A stretch of DNA of 64,000 nucleotides from Salipiger thiooxidans (GCF_900102075.1 NZ_FNAV01000007.1:124001-188000); one strand, 5' to 3'. Positions 51,380 to 59,577 are shown, counted from the first letter of the stretch. Notes: generated by a model from the sequence alone, not told the origin. Numbers and translations: made by a program.

Positions 51380-52267
51380 ATGGACACGGGACAGATGCGG
51401 GCGATCGTCGTGCTGGCCGAAGAGCTGCACTTCGCCCGCGCCGCGCGCATTCTCGGGATCAGCCAGCCGGCGCTGTCGCAGAAGATCCAGCGCGTCGAGA
51501 CCGAGATCGGCATGACGCTGTTCGACCGGGGCCAGCGGCACGTGTCGCTGACCCCCGCGGGCAGGGCGCTGGTGGCCGACCTGCCCGAGCTTCTGACCCG
51601 TATCGACACGGTGCTGGCACGGGCCGGGCGCATCGCCCGTGGTGACGAGGGCTTCCTGCGCGTGGGCTTCATCGAGAATGCCAGCTTCCACCTCGTTCCC
51701 CATGTCATCACCCGGCTGCGGCGGCGCTTTTCCAATGCGCAGGTCGAGCTGGTCGAGATGATCTCGCCCGACATTCCCGACGCGCTGGCACGCGGTGACA
51801 TCGACGTGGCGCTGACCCGGCCTTTGCCCACCGACACACTGCGCGCACACGAGGTGATGCGCGAGCGGTACTACGTGGCGCTGTCGGACGGCGACCCGCT
51901 GGTACGGCAGGAGACGGTGCCGGTGCGGGCGCTCTGCGAGATGACCTTCATCGCTGCGGCGGGGCGCAAGTCGTCCTACCTGCGCGGCCAGTTCGCAGCA
52001 CTGTTCGAGCGCCACGGCTTCCGGCTCGGTATCGGGCAGGAGGTCAACCAGCTGCCGGCGATCATCGCGCTGGTGGCGGCGGGGGGCGGCTTCACCATCC
52101 TGCCGCGCTCGGCCACCGGGCTGTCGATCCCCGGCGTCTGCTACCGCCCGATCCGCGACGCGGACGCGCCCGAGGCAGTGCTGCACGCCTGCAGTCGCGA
52201 GCATGACACCAACCCGCTGGTGCAGGCTTTCTTCGCCTTCGCGCTTGAGCTGCGCGGCCAGGGATAG
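51380..52267 (+). CDS. LysR-family regulator (module A)
   Basis: The 295-residue protein has the winged helix MRAIVVLAEELHFARAARIL (6-25) and ISQPALSQKIQRVETEIG, then an effector domain with two alpha/beta lobes. The E-E-L-H-F-A-R-A-A form is typical of the CbnR/BenM-like group that senses small organic acids. ATG 51380 has a GGAGG ribosome site; the in-frame start at 51341 would run through the operator. It is divergent from the module A TctC gene and probably activates it. Its end faces the module B TctA gene with an eight-base gap. Confidence 0.92.
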   Translation: MDTGQMRAIVVLAEELHFARAARILGISQPALSQKIQRVETEIGMTLFDRGQRHVSLTPAGRALVADLPELLTRIDTVLARAGRIARGDEGFLRVGFIENASFHLVPHVITRLRRRFSNAQVELVEMISPDIPDALARGDIDVALTRPLPTDTLRAHEVMRERYYVALSDGDPLVRQETVPVRALCEMTFIAAAGRKSSYLRGQFAALFERHGFRLGIGQEVNQLPAIIALVAAGGGFTILPRSATGLSIPGVCYRPIRDADAPEAVLHACSREHDTNPLVQAFFAFALELRGQG

Positions 52268-52275
52268 GGCCCGGC

Positions 52276-53760
52276 TCAGCGGGCCTTGCGCGGGCGCAGC
52301 GTGGTGACGGTCACGTAGACCAGCATCACCGCCGCGATGGCGAGGATCGTCGCGCTGATCGGGCGCTCGAGGAAGATCATCGGCCCGTCGCGCGACAGCA
52401 ACAGCGCCCGGCGGAAGTTATTCTCGAGCACCGGCCCGAGGATCATGCCGATGATGATCGGAGCCAGCGGGTAGCTGGCCTTGCGCAGCACGTAGCCGAT
52501 GCACCCGAAGGCCAGCATCACCCAGAGGTCGAAGACCGAGTTTTGCAGCGCGTAGGTGCCCATGGTCGAGAGCAGCAGCACCAGCGGCAGCAGCCAGGCC
52601 TTTGGCACCTTGAGCACGGTGCCGAAGAACGGCACCAGCAGGATGCCCAGCACGATCAGCACCACGTTGCTGGCGAGGTAGGCGAGGAAGATCCCGCCCG
52701 CCACGTCGGCGTGGTACTGGAAGAGCTCGGGGCCGGGGAAGAAGCCGAGCAGGAACAGCGCACCCAGCAGCACCGCGGTCGAGGCGTCGCCCGGGATGCC
52801 CAGCGACAGCGTCGGGATCAGCGCGCCGCCGCAGGTGCCGTTGTTGGCGGCCTCGGTGGCCACGACCCCGCCCTCGGCACCCTCACCATAGCCGTCCTCT
52901 TCCGCAGCGAGACGCTTGGCCACCGCGTAGGAGACAAAGGCGCTGACGTCGCCGCCGGCGCCGGGAATGGCGCCGAGCCCGGTGCCCAGAAGGGCCGAGC
53001 GCACCACGTTCCAGCGGTGGTTCACGATCAGGCGCAGGGCGCGGAACGAGATCCGCAGCTTCTGGATCTGCGGCCGGTCACGGAAGTTGCCGCCCTCGAC
53101 CTGCACGAAAAGCTCGGAAAGGGCGAAGAGCCCCACCACCACCGCGACGAGGTTGGGCCCCGAGGTCAGGTTGATGGTGCCGAAGGTGTAGCGGTAGGCT
53201 TGGGTGAACTCGTCGGTGCCGACGGTCGCCACCGCCAGCCCGAGCCCGCCCGCGAGCATGCCCTTGATGGCCGAGCCCTCGGAGACCACGGCGATGGTCA
53301 GCAGGCCGAGCAGCGCCATGGCGGCATATTCCGGCGGGGCGAATTTCAGCGCGAAATCGGCCAGCACCGGCGAGAAGAAGATCAGCACGATGCCCGCGAC
53401 CAGACCGCCCAGAGACGAGGCGGTGATCGAGAGGCCGATGGCGTCCTGGCTGCGGCCCTTCTGGGCCAGCGGGTAGCCGTCGAAGAGCGTCGCCGCCGCC
53501 AGCGGCGTGCCGGGGATGCGCAGCAGGATCGCCGAGATCGAGCCACCGGCGGAGCCTCCGACATAGACGGCGATCAGCATGGCCATGGCGGGGATCGGCT
53601 CGAGGTGGAAGGCCACCGGCAGCAGCAGCACGATGCCCATGAGCGGCCCCAGCCCGGGCAGCACGCCGATGACGAGGCCGCCGATGATGCCGAGCACGGT
53701 CAGCAGGACCGAGGCGGCGGAAAAGTAGAGGGGTGCCCCCTCGAGCAGCAGGTCGAACAC
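52276..53760 (-). CDS. Tripartite tricarboxylate transporter large permease, TctA family (module B)
   Basis: The 494-residue permease has V-L-P-G-L-G-P-L-M-G-I near 33-43, V-G-G-S-A-G-G-S-I-S-A-I-L-L-R-I-P-G-T-P near 67-86 and G-A-I-P-G-A-G-G-D-V-S near 263, the TctA hallmarks. It is the last gene of module B (sulfatase, TctC, TctB, TctA). It differs clearly from the module A permease, so the modules look like old paralogs or separately acquired rather than a recent duplication. Confidence 0.95.
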   Translation of the reverse strand: MFDLLLEGAPLYFSAASVLLTVLGIIGGLVIGVLPGLGPLMGIVLLLPVAFHLEPIPAMAMLIAVYVGGSAGGSISAILLRIPGTPLAAATLFDGYPLAQKGRSQDAIGLSITASSLGGLVAGIVLIFFSPVLADFALKFAPPEYAAMALLGLLTIAVVSEGSAIKGMLAGGLGLAVATVGTDEFTQAYRYTFGTINLTSGPNLVAVVVGLFALSELFVQVEGGNFRDRPQIQKLRISFRALRLIVNHRWNVVRSALLGTGLGAIPGAGGDVSAFVSYAVAKRLAAEEDGYGEGAEGGVVATEAANNGTCGGALIPTLSLGIPGDASTAVLLGALFLLGFFPGPELFQYHADVAGGIFLAYLASNVVLIVLGILLVPFFGTVLKVPKAWLLPLVLLLSTMGTYALQNSVFDLWVMLAFGCIGYVLRKASYPLAPIIIGMILGPVLENNFRRALLLSRDGPMIFLERPISATILAIAAVMLVYVTVTTLRPRKAR

Positions 53761-53770
53761 GGAAGCAGGC

Positions 53771-54259
53771 CTATCCGAAGAGGGTGAAGCTGAAGATGCC
53801 GAGCGGCAGGACCACGTTCAGCAGCCCTTCGAATACGGCCGCCACGAGCAGCGTGGCGGCGATGGCACCGGCGATGGCGGCAAGCGGGCTCAGCCCCAGC
53901 ATCGCGAAGAGAACCGCCAGCAGGACCGGTGTCGTGAGATAGTAGCCGAGCCAGCCGAGGCACAGCAGGTAGACCACGAAGAGCCCCGTCGCGATCAGCG
54001 CGAGCCGCGTGGTCGCGGTGGGATCGAGCGGGGAGCGCTGCGAGATCTGGCCCGCGACGATGCGCAACGCATTGATCAGGCTCAGCGCCAGCAGGATCCA
54101 CGCGATGATCGAGGGATAGGCCGCGGCGTTGGACATCGGCCCGCCCGAGGCCACGCCCTGATCGCTGAGCGAGGTCGCATTCTGCCAGAAGATCAGCAGC
54201 GGCACCGCGCCGATCAGGATCCAGGCAAGCCAGTCATAGGCATGTTCACGCAGCTTCAT
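53771..54259 (-). CDS. Tripartite tricarboxylate transporter small permease, TctB family (module B)
   Basis: This 162-residue protein has four helices: one near 10-30, one near 47-70, and a C-terminal pair near 88-122 and 130-155. S-N-A-A-A-Y-P-S near 43-50 stands where TctB proteins usually carry G-x-G-x-F-P. It follows the TctC gene after a 79-base gap with a stem-loop and precedes TctA by ten bases. Its identity rests mostly on position, size and helix pattern. Confidence 0.85.
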   Translation of the reverse strand: MKLREHAYDWLAWILIGAVPLLIFWQNATSLSDQGVASGGPMSNAAAYPSIIAWILLALSLINALRIVAGQISQRSPLDPTATTRLALIATGLFVVYLLCLGWLGYYLTTPVLLAVLFAMLGLSPLAAIAGAIAATLLVAAVFEGLLNVVLPLGIFSFTLFG

Positions 54260-54289
54260 GACACTCTTCCGGTTGCGGCCAGGGCAGGA

Positions 54290-54316
54290 CGGGCGGCGGC
54301 CGCAGCGTGCCGCCCG
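54290..54316 (-). promoter_or_regulatory. Intercistronic stem-loop between TctC and TctB genes
   Basis: CGGGCGGC (54290-54297) pairs with GCCGCCCG (54309-54316) around an 11-base GC-rich loop, 22 bases after the TctC stop on the minus strand. No T-run. Same arrangement as the stem-loops after the binding-protein genes at 9251, 29938 and 50278. Confidence 0.5.
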
Positions 54317-54338
54317 AATGCGCGTGCCGGGTGACGGG

Positions 54339-55328
54339 TCAGAGCCCGTTCAGGCGCTCGGTTTCCCAGTCGATGGCGGCCTGGCCGTGCTCGAGTTCGC
54401 CCGCGACGGCGCCGACGATCTCTTCGTACTGGTCAGGCGAGAAGCCGGTGGGCACGTAGCCCATGTCGAGCAGGCGCTGGCGCACGTCGTCCCGCTTGAG
54501 GGCTGCTTCCATGGCATCGCGCAGCTTGGTGACGACATCCTCGGGGGTGTCCTTGCGCACCAGCCACCAGTTCCAGCCCGAGGGGCTGAGGTTGGCCATG
54601 CCGATGTCGATGTCGAACGAGCCGACCAGCGGCGCGCCGCCGTAGGTGGCCGAGGCGTCCTCCATATCCGAGAGCACCGCAAGCACTTTCATGTCGTCCT
54701 TGTTGACGTTGTAGACGCCGGGGTTGGTGATCATGAAGTCGAGGATGCCGCCGCGCATGTCGCGCACCGCGATGTCGATCTCGGGGTAGGGCACGAGCTG
54801 GGCGATGGTGTCTGTGGCCATCAGCGTCGCGGCGCCGACCATGTGCGGGATGCCTCCGGCGACGCCGGGGGAGTAACGCAGGTCTCCCGGATTCTCCTTC
54901 ATGTAGGCGATCAGGTCGGAGAGGTCGTTGAACCGGTCGTCATCCGCGCGCACGGCGATGGCGAAGCTGTTCGAGGTGGCGGACCACAGCGGGGTGAAGT
55001 CCTGGTAGGTCCAGTCGGCGTTGCCCTTCATCGGCTGGATCACCAGCGGGGCCACGTAGCCGTCGAACAGGGTATAGCCGTCGGCGTCGCGCGACATGGC
55101 GGTCTCGAAGGCCTTCACGCCGCCGGCGCCGGGGGTCGAGACCACCGAGATGTTCACGCCGAGCTCGTCGCCCATGGCGTCGGCGATCACCTGGCTCGCG
55201 GCCATGGTGGCCCCCGGTGCCCAGGGGTAGATGCTCTCGATGTTGCGCTCGGGGAATTCGGCCAGCGCGGGACCGGCCAGAACGGCGAGCCCAAGGGCCG
55301 CCGCGACGAGGCGAGATGTCAGGGTCAT
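54339..55328 (-). CDS. Tripartite tricarboxylate transporter substrate-binding protein, TctC family (module B)
   Basis: The 329-residue protein has a signal peptide (MTLTSRLVAAALGLAVLAGP; cleavage near ALA-EF, residue 23) and a divergent TctC domain: IESIYPWAPGATMAASQVI in place of the usual V-P-y-p-p-G-G, and TPGAGGVKAFETAMSRDADGYT near 61-82. I choose ATG 55328 with the ribosome site GGGAGG; the ATG at 55346 overlaps the sulfatase stop and lacks one. The altered first motif suggests a ligand different from that of module A. Confidence 0.9.
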   Translation of the reverse strand: MTLTSRLVAAALGLAVLAGPALAEFPERNIESIYPWAPGATMAASQVIADAMGDELGVNISVVSTPGAGGVKAFETAMSRDADGYTLFDGYVAPLVIQPMKGNADWTYQDFTPLWSATSNSFAIAVRADDDRFNDLSDLIAYMKENPGDLRYSPGVAGGIPHMVGAATLMATDTIAQLVPYPEIDIAVRDMRGGILDFMITNPGVYNVNKDDMKVLAVLSDMEDASATYGGAPLVGSFDIDIGMANLSPSGWNWWLVRKDTPEDVVTKLRDAMEAALKRDDVRQRLLDMGYVPTGFSPDQYEEIVGAVAGELEHGQAAIDWETERLNGL

Positions 55329-55342
55329 GAGGTTCCTCCCAA

Positions 55343-56872
55343 TCATGCGGTTACTTCCAGTGCGATCCCGTACCAGCCATAGGTCTCTTCGGGGGCGTCA
55401 TGCGCGCGGAATGCGGCTTCGGCCTCTGCCACGAGCCGGGCCTGAACCTCCGGATCGGTGACCGGCGCTTTCTGCGCCGGGTCGGTTCGGAGGTCGTAGA
55501 GCCGGGTCTCGGCGTCGTCGAACCCGAGACCGTCGTTCATCGGCACCCGCTTGGCATCGGGCAGGGCGTCGATCGCCATCAGCGGCACGCCCTTGGTAAA
55601 GTCGAAGCCCGGCACCATGGCGGCGGTCTTCAGCTCGGTGGTGGTGAAGGGCCCGGTCATGTGCTGCGGCGCGAGCGTGTATTCCCTGAGCCCCGGCGCG
55701 CGCCAGTCCACCGGGTAATGGTAGAGCGCATAACGGCCGTCGGCGATGCCCACCGGCCCGCCGAAGATCCCGAAGATGGCACTGTCGCGCACCTTCTCGG
55801 CCGTGCCCGCCAGCAGCGGCGCCAGGTCATGGGCGCGCACCTCGGGCGGCAGCTCGGCGCCGTGCAGCCCCAGCAGCGTCGGCATGATGTCCGGCGTCTG
55901 GGTGACGGCGCCGCAACGGCTGCCCGCCGCCTGCGGGTTGCGCGGGTCGTGGATCATCAGCGGGATGTGGCTGACTTCCTCGTAATACGGCATCCGGCAT
56001 TTGCCCCACCAGCCGTGCTCGGACAGCAGGAAGCCGTGATCGGTCGACACCACGAGCGCGGTGTCCTTCCACATGTCATGGGCATCGAAATAGTCGAGCA
56101 GCCGGCCGAGATACTCGTCGCACATCGCCACGAGCGCGGCATAGTTGGCGCGGATCTCGTCGAGTTCGGTCGGACTCTCGGTGGCGCGGGCGTAGTAGGG
56201 CCAGTCCAGAGCGCCGCCCTCGTAGTCGGTCGGGAAGGCGTCGCGGAAGCGTTCGGGCGCGTGAAACGGCTCGTGCGGGTCGAAGCATTCGAGCATCAGC
56301 AGCCAGTCGTCGGCCGCGCGGTTGCGCTCGAGGAAGTCGAAACCCGCGGCAAAGCACTTGGGACCGGGGAAGTCGGCCTCGTCTTGCATCACCTCGCGGT
56401 TCACCATGTGCTGGAAGCGCTTGCTCGAGCGGTCGAGCGGGTAGTGCTTGTCCGAGAATTCCGCGCGGAACCTGTCGAGCGGCGGCGCGACCATCGGCAC
56501 CCAGGGGTCGTATTCCTGCCCGCGGATGAATTCCCAGCTGTCGAAGCGGGTGTGGTAGCCGGCGCCGCCATCCTCGAAGTAATGCACGTGGTCTGTGATG
56601 AGGTGCGAGTAGACCCCCTTGTCGCGCAGCACGTCGGCAAAGGAGTTGTCGAAGGCTTCGAGCGGTCCCCATGACCGGTGCATGAAGTTCAGCCGGCCGG
56701 TGTGCAAATCGCGCCGCGCGGGCATGCAGGGCAGCGAACCGGCGTAATGTTGATCGAAGGTCACGGACCGTGCCGCAAGCCGGTCGAAGTTCGGCGTGGC
56801 AATGGCGTCGCCGCCATAGGCCCCGAGCGCCGTCCGGTTCAGGCTGTCGAAAAGTACGAAAACTGTGCGCAT
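55343..56872 (-). CDS. Sulfatase (type I, formylglycine-dependent), cytoplasmic (module B)
   Basis: The 509-residue enzyme has C49 in L-P-C-M-P-A-R-R-D-L-H-T-G, i.e. the less common C-x-P-A-R form of the formylglycine motif, the N-terminal metal Asp 9 (LFDSLNRTAL) and ALVVSTDHGFLLSEHGWWGK near 233. No signal peptide is present. It leads module B and its stop lies 15 bases before the TctC start. Sequence differs strongly from the module A sulfatase, which together with the different TctC argues for a different sulfate ester. Related enzymes of the superfamily include phosphonate ester hydrolases, so a sulfatase role is likely but not certain. Confidence 0.87.
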   Translation of the reverse strand: MRTVFVLFDSLNRTALGAYGGDAIATPNFDRLAARSVTFDQHYAGSLPCMPARRDLHTGRLNFMHRSWGPLEAFDNSFADVLRDKGVYSHLITDHVHYFEDGGAGYHTRFDSWEFIRGQEYDPWVPMVAPPLDRFRAEFSDKHYPLDRSSKRFQHMVNREVMQDEADFPGPKCFAAGFDFLERNRAADDWLLMLECFDPHEPFHAPERFRDAFPTDYEGGALDWPYYARATESPTELDEIRANYAALVAMCDEYLGRLLDYFDAHDMWKDTALVVSTDHGFLLSEHGWWGKCRMPYYEEVSHIPLMIHDPRNPQAAGSRCGAVTQTPDIMPTLLGLHGAELPPEVRAHDLAPLLAGTAEKVRDSAIFGIFGGPVGIADGRYALYHYPVDWRAPGLREYTLAPQHMTGPFTTTELKTAAMVPGFDFTKGVPLMAIDALPDAKRVPMNDGLGFDDAETRLYDLRTDPAQKAPVTDPEVQARLVAEAEAAFRAHDAPEETYGWYGIALEVTA

Positions 56873-56923
56873 TGCCCCTCCAGTCCGCAGGAGAGCATGG
56901 ACGAAGTGCGGTGATAGTGTAAA

Positions 56924-56959
56924 ATAGATAAACCGCTGCCAAAGATAAATCTAATCTAT
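56924..56959. promoter_or_regulatory. Candidate LysR-binding region between module B sulfatase and LysR genes
   Basis: In the 100-base divergent gap ATAGAT (56924-56929) and ATCTAT (56954-56959) form an outer inverted repeat, with AGAT-AA-ATCT (56943-56952) inside and the direct repeat AGATAAA at 56926 and 56943. Such nested dyads at 15-30-base spacing are common for LysR tetramers. The exact site is uncertain. The region is much more AT-rich than its surroundings. Confidence 0.45.
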
Positions 56960-56972
56960 CGAACTGGCCCTC

Positions 56973-57908
56973 ATGTCGCCCTACGATGCCTTTCTGAGCC
57001 GCCGGCTGCTGCACTTTCTCGCCGCGGCGGACGCGGGCAACCTCCACCGCGCCGCCGAGACGCTGGGCCTGTCGCAGCCGGCGCTGACCGTGAGCCTGCG
57101 CAACCTCGAGCAGGAGATCGACGCCACGCTCTTCGAGCGCTCGGTGAAGGGGGTCACGCTGACCCCGGCGGGAGAGCTGTTCTACCGCCACGCCGGTGCC
57201 CTGCGCACCGCCTCGCGGCAGGCGCAGGATGAGCTGAAGGCGCTGCGCACCGGCGAGGCGGGCACGCTGCGGATCGGCGCCGGGGTGGCGTGGTCCGCGA
57301 CGGTGCTGCCCGAGGTGCTGCGCGACATGCGGCGGGACTACCCGGGCCTCTCCATCGACCTGCTGACCGGGGTCGGAGACCAGCTGGCCATGCAATTCGC
57401 CGAGGGTCGGATCGACCTCTTGCTGGTGGCGGGCGGGTTGGCCGGGCAGCCGCTGGAGGATGCGCGGCGCGAGCAGCTGGTGACCCTGCCGATGGAACTG
57501 GTGGTGGCGCGCGATCACCCGCTGGTCGGGCAGGGGCCGGTCGGCGTGCGACAGATCGCGGGCTACGACTGGGTCGGCTTCGCCGATGACGACAGTTTCC
57601 TGCATCTTTCGGCGCTGCTGACCGCGCGCCACGGCCTCGCGCCGCCGCGGATGGCGATGCGGGCCAATTCGGTCGCCGCCCTCGGCACCTTCGTGCGCGG
57701 CACCGATGCGGTCATGGTGGTGATCTCGTCGCTGGCTTCGGCGATGTGCGACGAGACCCTCGTGACCCTGCCGCTGCAGGAGCCGCTCTGGGACATGCCG
57801 GTGAGCCTCTTCTGCCGCGAGCTGGTGGCGGGCCGCCCGGTGACGCTGGATTTCACCGAACGGCTGCGCCGTGCCATCGAGACCGTGGTCGCGCAGGGCC
57901 ATGCCTGA
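56973..57908 (+). CDS. LysR-family regulator (module B)
   Basis: This 311-residue protein has the winged helix RRLLHFLAAADAGNLHRAAE (10-29) and LSQPALTVSLRNLEQEI, followed by an effector domain beginning near residue 95 (GTLRIGAGVAWSAT). It is divergent from the module B sulfatase gene and is the likely controller of sulfatase, TctC, TctB and TctA there. A 1.36-kb region without protein genes follows. Confidence 0.92.
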   Translation: MSPYDAFLSRRLLHFLAAADAGNLHRAAETLGLSQPALTVSLRNLEQEIDATLFERSVKGVTLTPAGELFYRHAGALRTASRQAQDELKALRTGEAGTLRIGAGVAWSATVLPEVLRDMRRDYPGLSIDLLTGVGDQLAMQFAEGRIDLLLVAGGLAGQPLEDARREQLVTLPMELVVARDHPLVGQGPVGVRQIAGYDWVGFADDDSFLHLSALLTARHGLAPPRMAMRANSVAALGTFVRGTDAVMVVISSLASAMCDETLVTLPLQEPLWDMPVSLFCRELVAGRPVTLDFTERLRRAIETVVAQGHA

Positions 57909-58227
57909 TTCCGTAAGCGCCCCCATGGGCGGCGCTCGGGCGCTCTCGGCGTGATCCGCGCGGGGCGCGTCTTGGTTGGTATATCCCGGCCTGCGACAAG
58001 GGTTCGGTCCGGACAGGTAAGGGTCGCGTTGCTCGGAGACTGTCGTTCTCAGCGGTCCTCGGGCACGGAGCCGCCTGTGATGGTCTGATGGACGGCGCCG
58101 GGCGGCCAGTTGCCGGAGGAGGCTCGGGCGGGGCCAGAGGTGCTTCAGCCGACATGATCGAAGGCCCGAGCAAACAGCCGCGGCACGTCGCGGAGAGGTC
58201 GATGCCGCATCAGAGGAGGGGAGGAGC
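57909..58227. other. Non-coding stretch, nothing recognised
   Basis: No convincing gene is seen on either strand. GCTCGGGC near 58127 pairs with GCCCGAGC near 58164 over a long loop; without a T-run its role is unclear. On the minus strand this DNA follows the tandem hairpin RNA, and 58212-58229 continues the C-rich CTCC pattern of that RNA (GCTCCTCCCCTCCTCTG), so the transcript may reach into it. Confidence 0.5.
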
Positions 58228-58330
58228 GCGGCGACCCTCAGGGAGGAGGAGAGAGGGTCGCCGCTGATTTCCGGGGTTCAGGGAGGAGGAGAGAACCCCA
58301 GGAAACTTTGTGGCGCATCGCTGCGCCGTT
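58228..58330 (-). ncRNA. Cuckoo/CcsR-type small RNA: two tandem hairpins with CCUCCUCCC loops
   Basis: On the minus strand two perfect hairpins follow each other: stem GGGGTTC/GAACCCC (58293-58299 with 58273-58279) and stem GCGGCGACCCTC/GAGGGTCGCCGC (58253-58264 with 58228-58239). Both have the identical 13-base loop TCTCCTCCTCCCT, which contains CCTCCTCCC, the anti-Shine-Dalgarno-like motif of alphaproteobacterial cuckoo RNAs and the Rhodobacter CcsR RNAs. A small 5' hairpin GGCGCA-GCGA-TGCGCC (58312-58327) precedes them. The stems differ while the loops are the same, so the loop is what is conserved. Ends are estimated from the promoter and last stem. Known CcsR genes lie behind a DUF1127 gene; none is visible here. 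Confidence 0.75.
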
Positions 58331-58336
58331 GAGATC

Positions 58337-58365
58337 AAACTAGCCAATGCTGCATTGCAGAACAA
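58337..58365 (-). promoter_or_regulatory. Promoter of the tandem-hairpin RNA
   Basis: On the minus strand TTGTTC (58360-58365) and TAGTTT (58337-58342) are 17 bases apart, giving a start near 58330, about 30 bases before the first CCUCCUCCC hairpin. CcsR RNAs are known to be stress-controlled through RpoH-type sigma factors; whether this promoter is sigma-70 or RpoH type cannot be told from two hexamers. Confidence 0.55.
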
Positions 58366-59266
58366 TGGTCAGGATCGCAGACCTGATTTGCGGTGAGCGC
58401 ATGGCAAGGGACCTCGAGCCCTGCCGGGCGGCATCTGTTCCGGGAAAGGCGCCCTCAGCGCAGCTGACAGGTCGCAGGAGGACGATTCAGACTGACCGTT
58501 TTCGTCGACGCTGCCGCCCCGCAGATTCTTGCGGCGTTCAGGACTTCCATCGGCGGAGCCGAGATCTGCCGCAACATCGCGTCTGATGGGCTGCACAGGA
58601 AGTCTCTCAGCGGCCCGCCAAAGCCGGTCTCTCGTGCCGGACCAGCGGCCAAGGGGAGGCGGTGCAAAAGGCGCGGACACGGGGCCTTGCGGCATGGGGC
58701 TGACGGCCCAGAGCATCTGCCCAGATGTCCCGGGCCGGTTCACAAGGCCGCCTCTGCGCTCCCCACGCTCCCCCTCGGCAGCCTGTCACCGGCCCGGTTC
58801 CTCACCTGGGCGCGGTCTGTCTCGTGCATCGGCGCGCGCGGCGCCTTGATCTGGATCATGAAAACAGCCGAAGGCGAGAGCGCATTGCCTCGGCGGGGCG
58901 TCTGATGCGCGGGCGGTGCGGTCGCAGTGCGCCGAACAGTTTTCGTACAGCCTCCGTGAGGTGCGCGCATACGCACAGAACTTATGAATGAATGCGAACC
59001 GCTGTGTAAAAGGTCATCTGTTCACGAACATTCAGCGGATTTGCGATCACACTGCGCCAGCGCTTCCCAGCATTCCCTGGCCCTGGGCATGCGCTGGTGC
59101 GCGAAGACTCACTTTCAAGGCCACGAGTTCGCGAGCGGCAGTGAGGTTCGGCGTGATTTGAAAGCCGCCGCGGCGGGGACGATATCAGCCTCATTCGACA
59201 GACGCCGAACACGAGAAACGATCGCGCTTCGGCGCACCGCAAACCGAAATCGAAAAGGAACGCATC
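58366..59266. other. Long non-coding stretch upstream of the small secreted protein
   Basis: About 900 bases show no gene with recognisable protein features; open frames here are short and rich in Arg/Pro. Two structures are visible: TGTTC-AC-GAACA near 59019-59030, a possible operator, and a long imperfect stem GCGCCAGCGC/GCGCTGGTGC (59054-59063 with 59091-59100) with further pairing inside. They may belong to the promoter or leader of the 59267 gene. Confidence 0.5.
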
Positions 59267-59515
59267 ATGAAAAACGTTGCACTCATCGCCGCCGCCGCCC
59301 TGACCGCCGCCACCACCTTTGCTGGCGTCGCATCGGCGCAGACCTTCAAAACCGGCGACTTCGCCCGCTCGGCTCTGGAGCGTATCGCACCCGACGCCGA
59401 CGTGGCTGCTCTGAGCAATGCGCAGGCGGTTGCCGTGTACCAGGTGGTTCAGGACGAAACCGGCGCAGCCAACCAGAAGGCCCGCGCCGAGTCGATGATC
59501 CGCTCCTATCAGTAA
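59267..59515 (+). CDS. Small secreted protein of unknown function
   Basis: The 82-residue product has a clear signal peptide (MKNVALIAAAALTAATTFAG, cleavage near ASA-QT, residue 25) leaving a mature periplasmic protein of about 57 residues, mostly helical (SALERIAPDADVAALSNAQA and a second helix to the end). No Cys, no metal motif. An AAAAGGA ribosome site lies before the ATG and a strong terminator follows, so it is a single-gene unit. I do not recognise a named family; similar short alanine-rich exported proteins are common in Rhodobacterales. Confidence 0.8.
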   Translation: MKNVALIAAAALTAATTFAGVASAQTFKTGDFARSALERIAPDADVAALSNAQAVAVYQVVQDETGAANQKARAESMIRSYQ

Positions 59516-59577
59516 TCGCGGCCTTCCCGGTTTCGCCCCGCGCGATGACCGAGGAGATCCGGGGATCTGACGAAAAA

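Noticed and set aside
45026-57908. Recent tandem duplication of one transporter-sulfatase module.
   Set aside because: Gene order differs (TctC-sulfatase-TctB-TctA versus sulfatase-TctC-TctB-TctA), proteins differ in key motifs, and no long nucleotide repeat is seen.
58240-58292. CRISPR or simple repeat reading of the duplicated AGGGAGGAGGAGA.
   Set aside because: Only two copies, each exactly in the loop of a perfect hairpin with a different stem, and no spacers of uniform length. RNA hairpins explain them better.
59019-59030. TGTTC-AC-GAACA as a LexA (SOS) box.
   Set aside because: Alphaproteobacterial LexA sites are GTTC-N7-GTTC direct repeats; this dyad has a two-base spacer. Kept only as an unassigned dyad.
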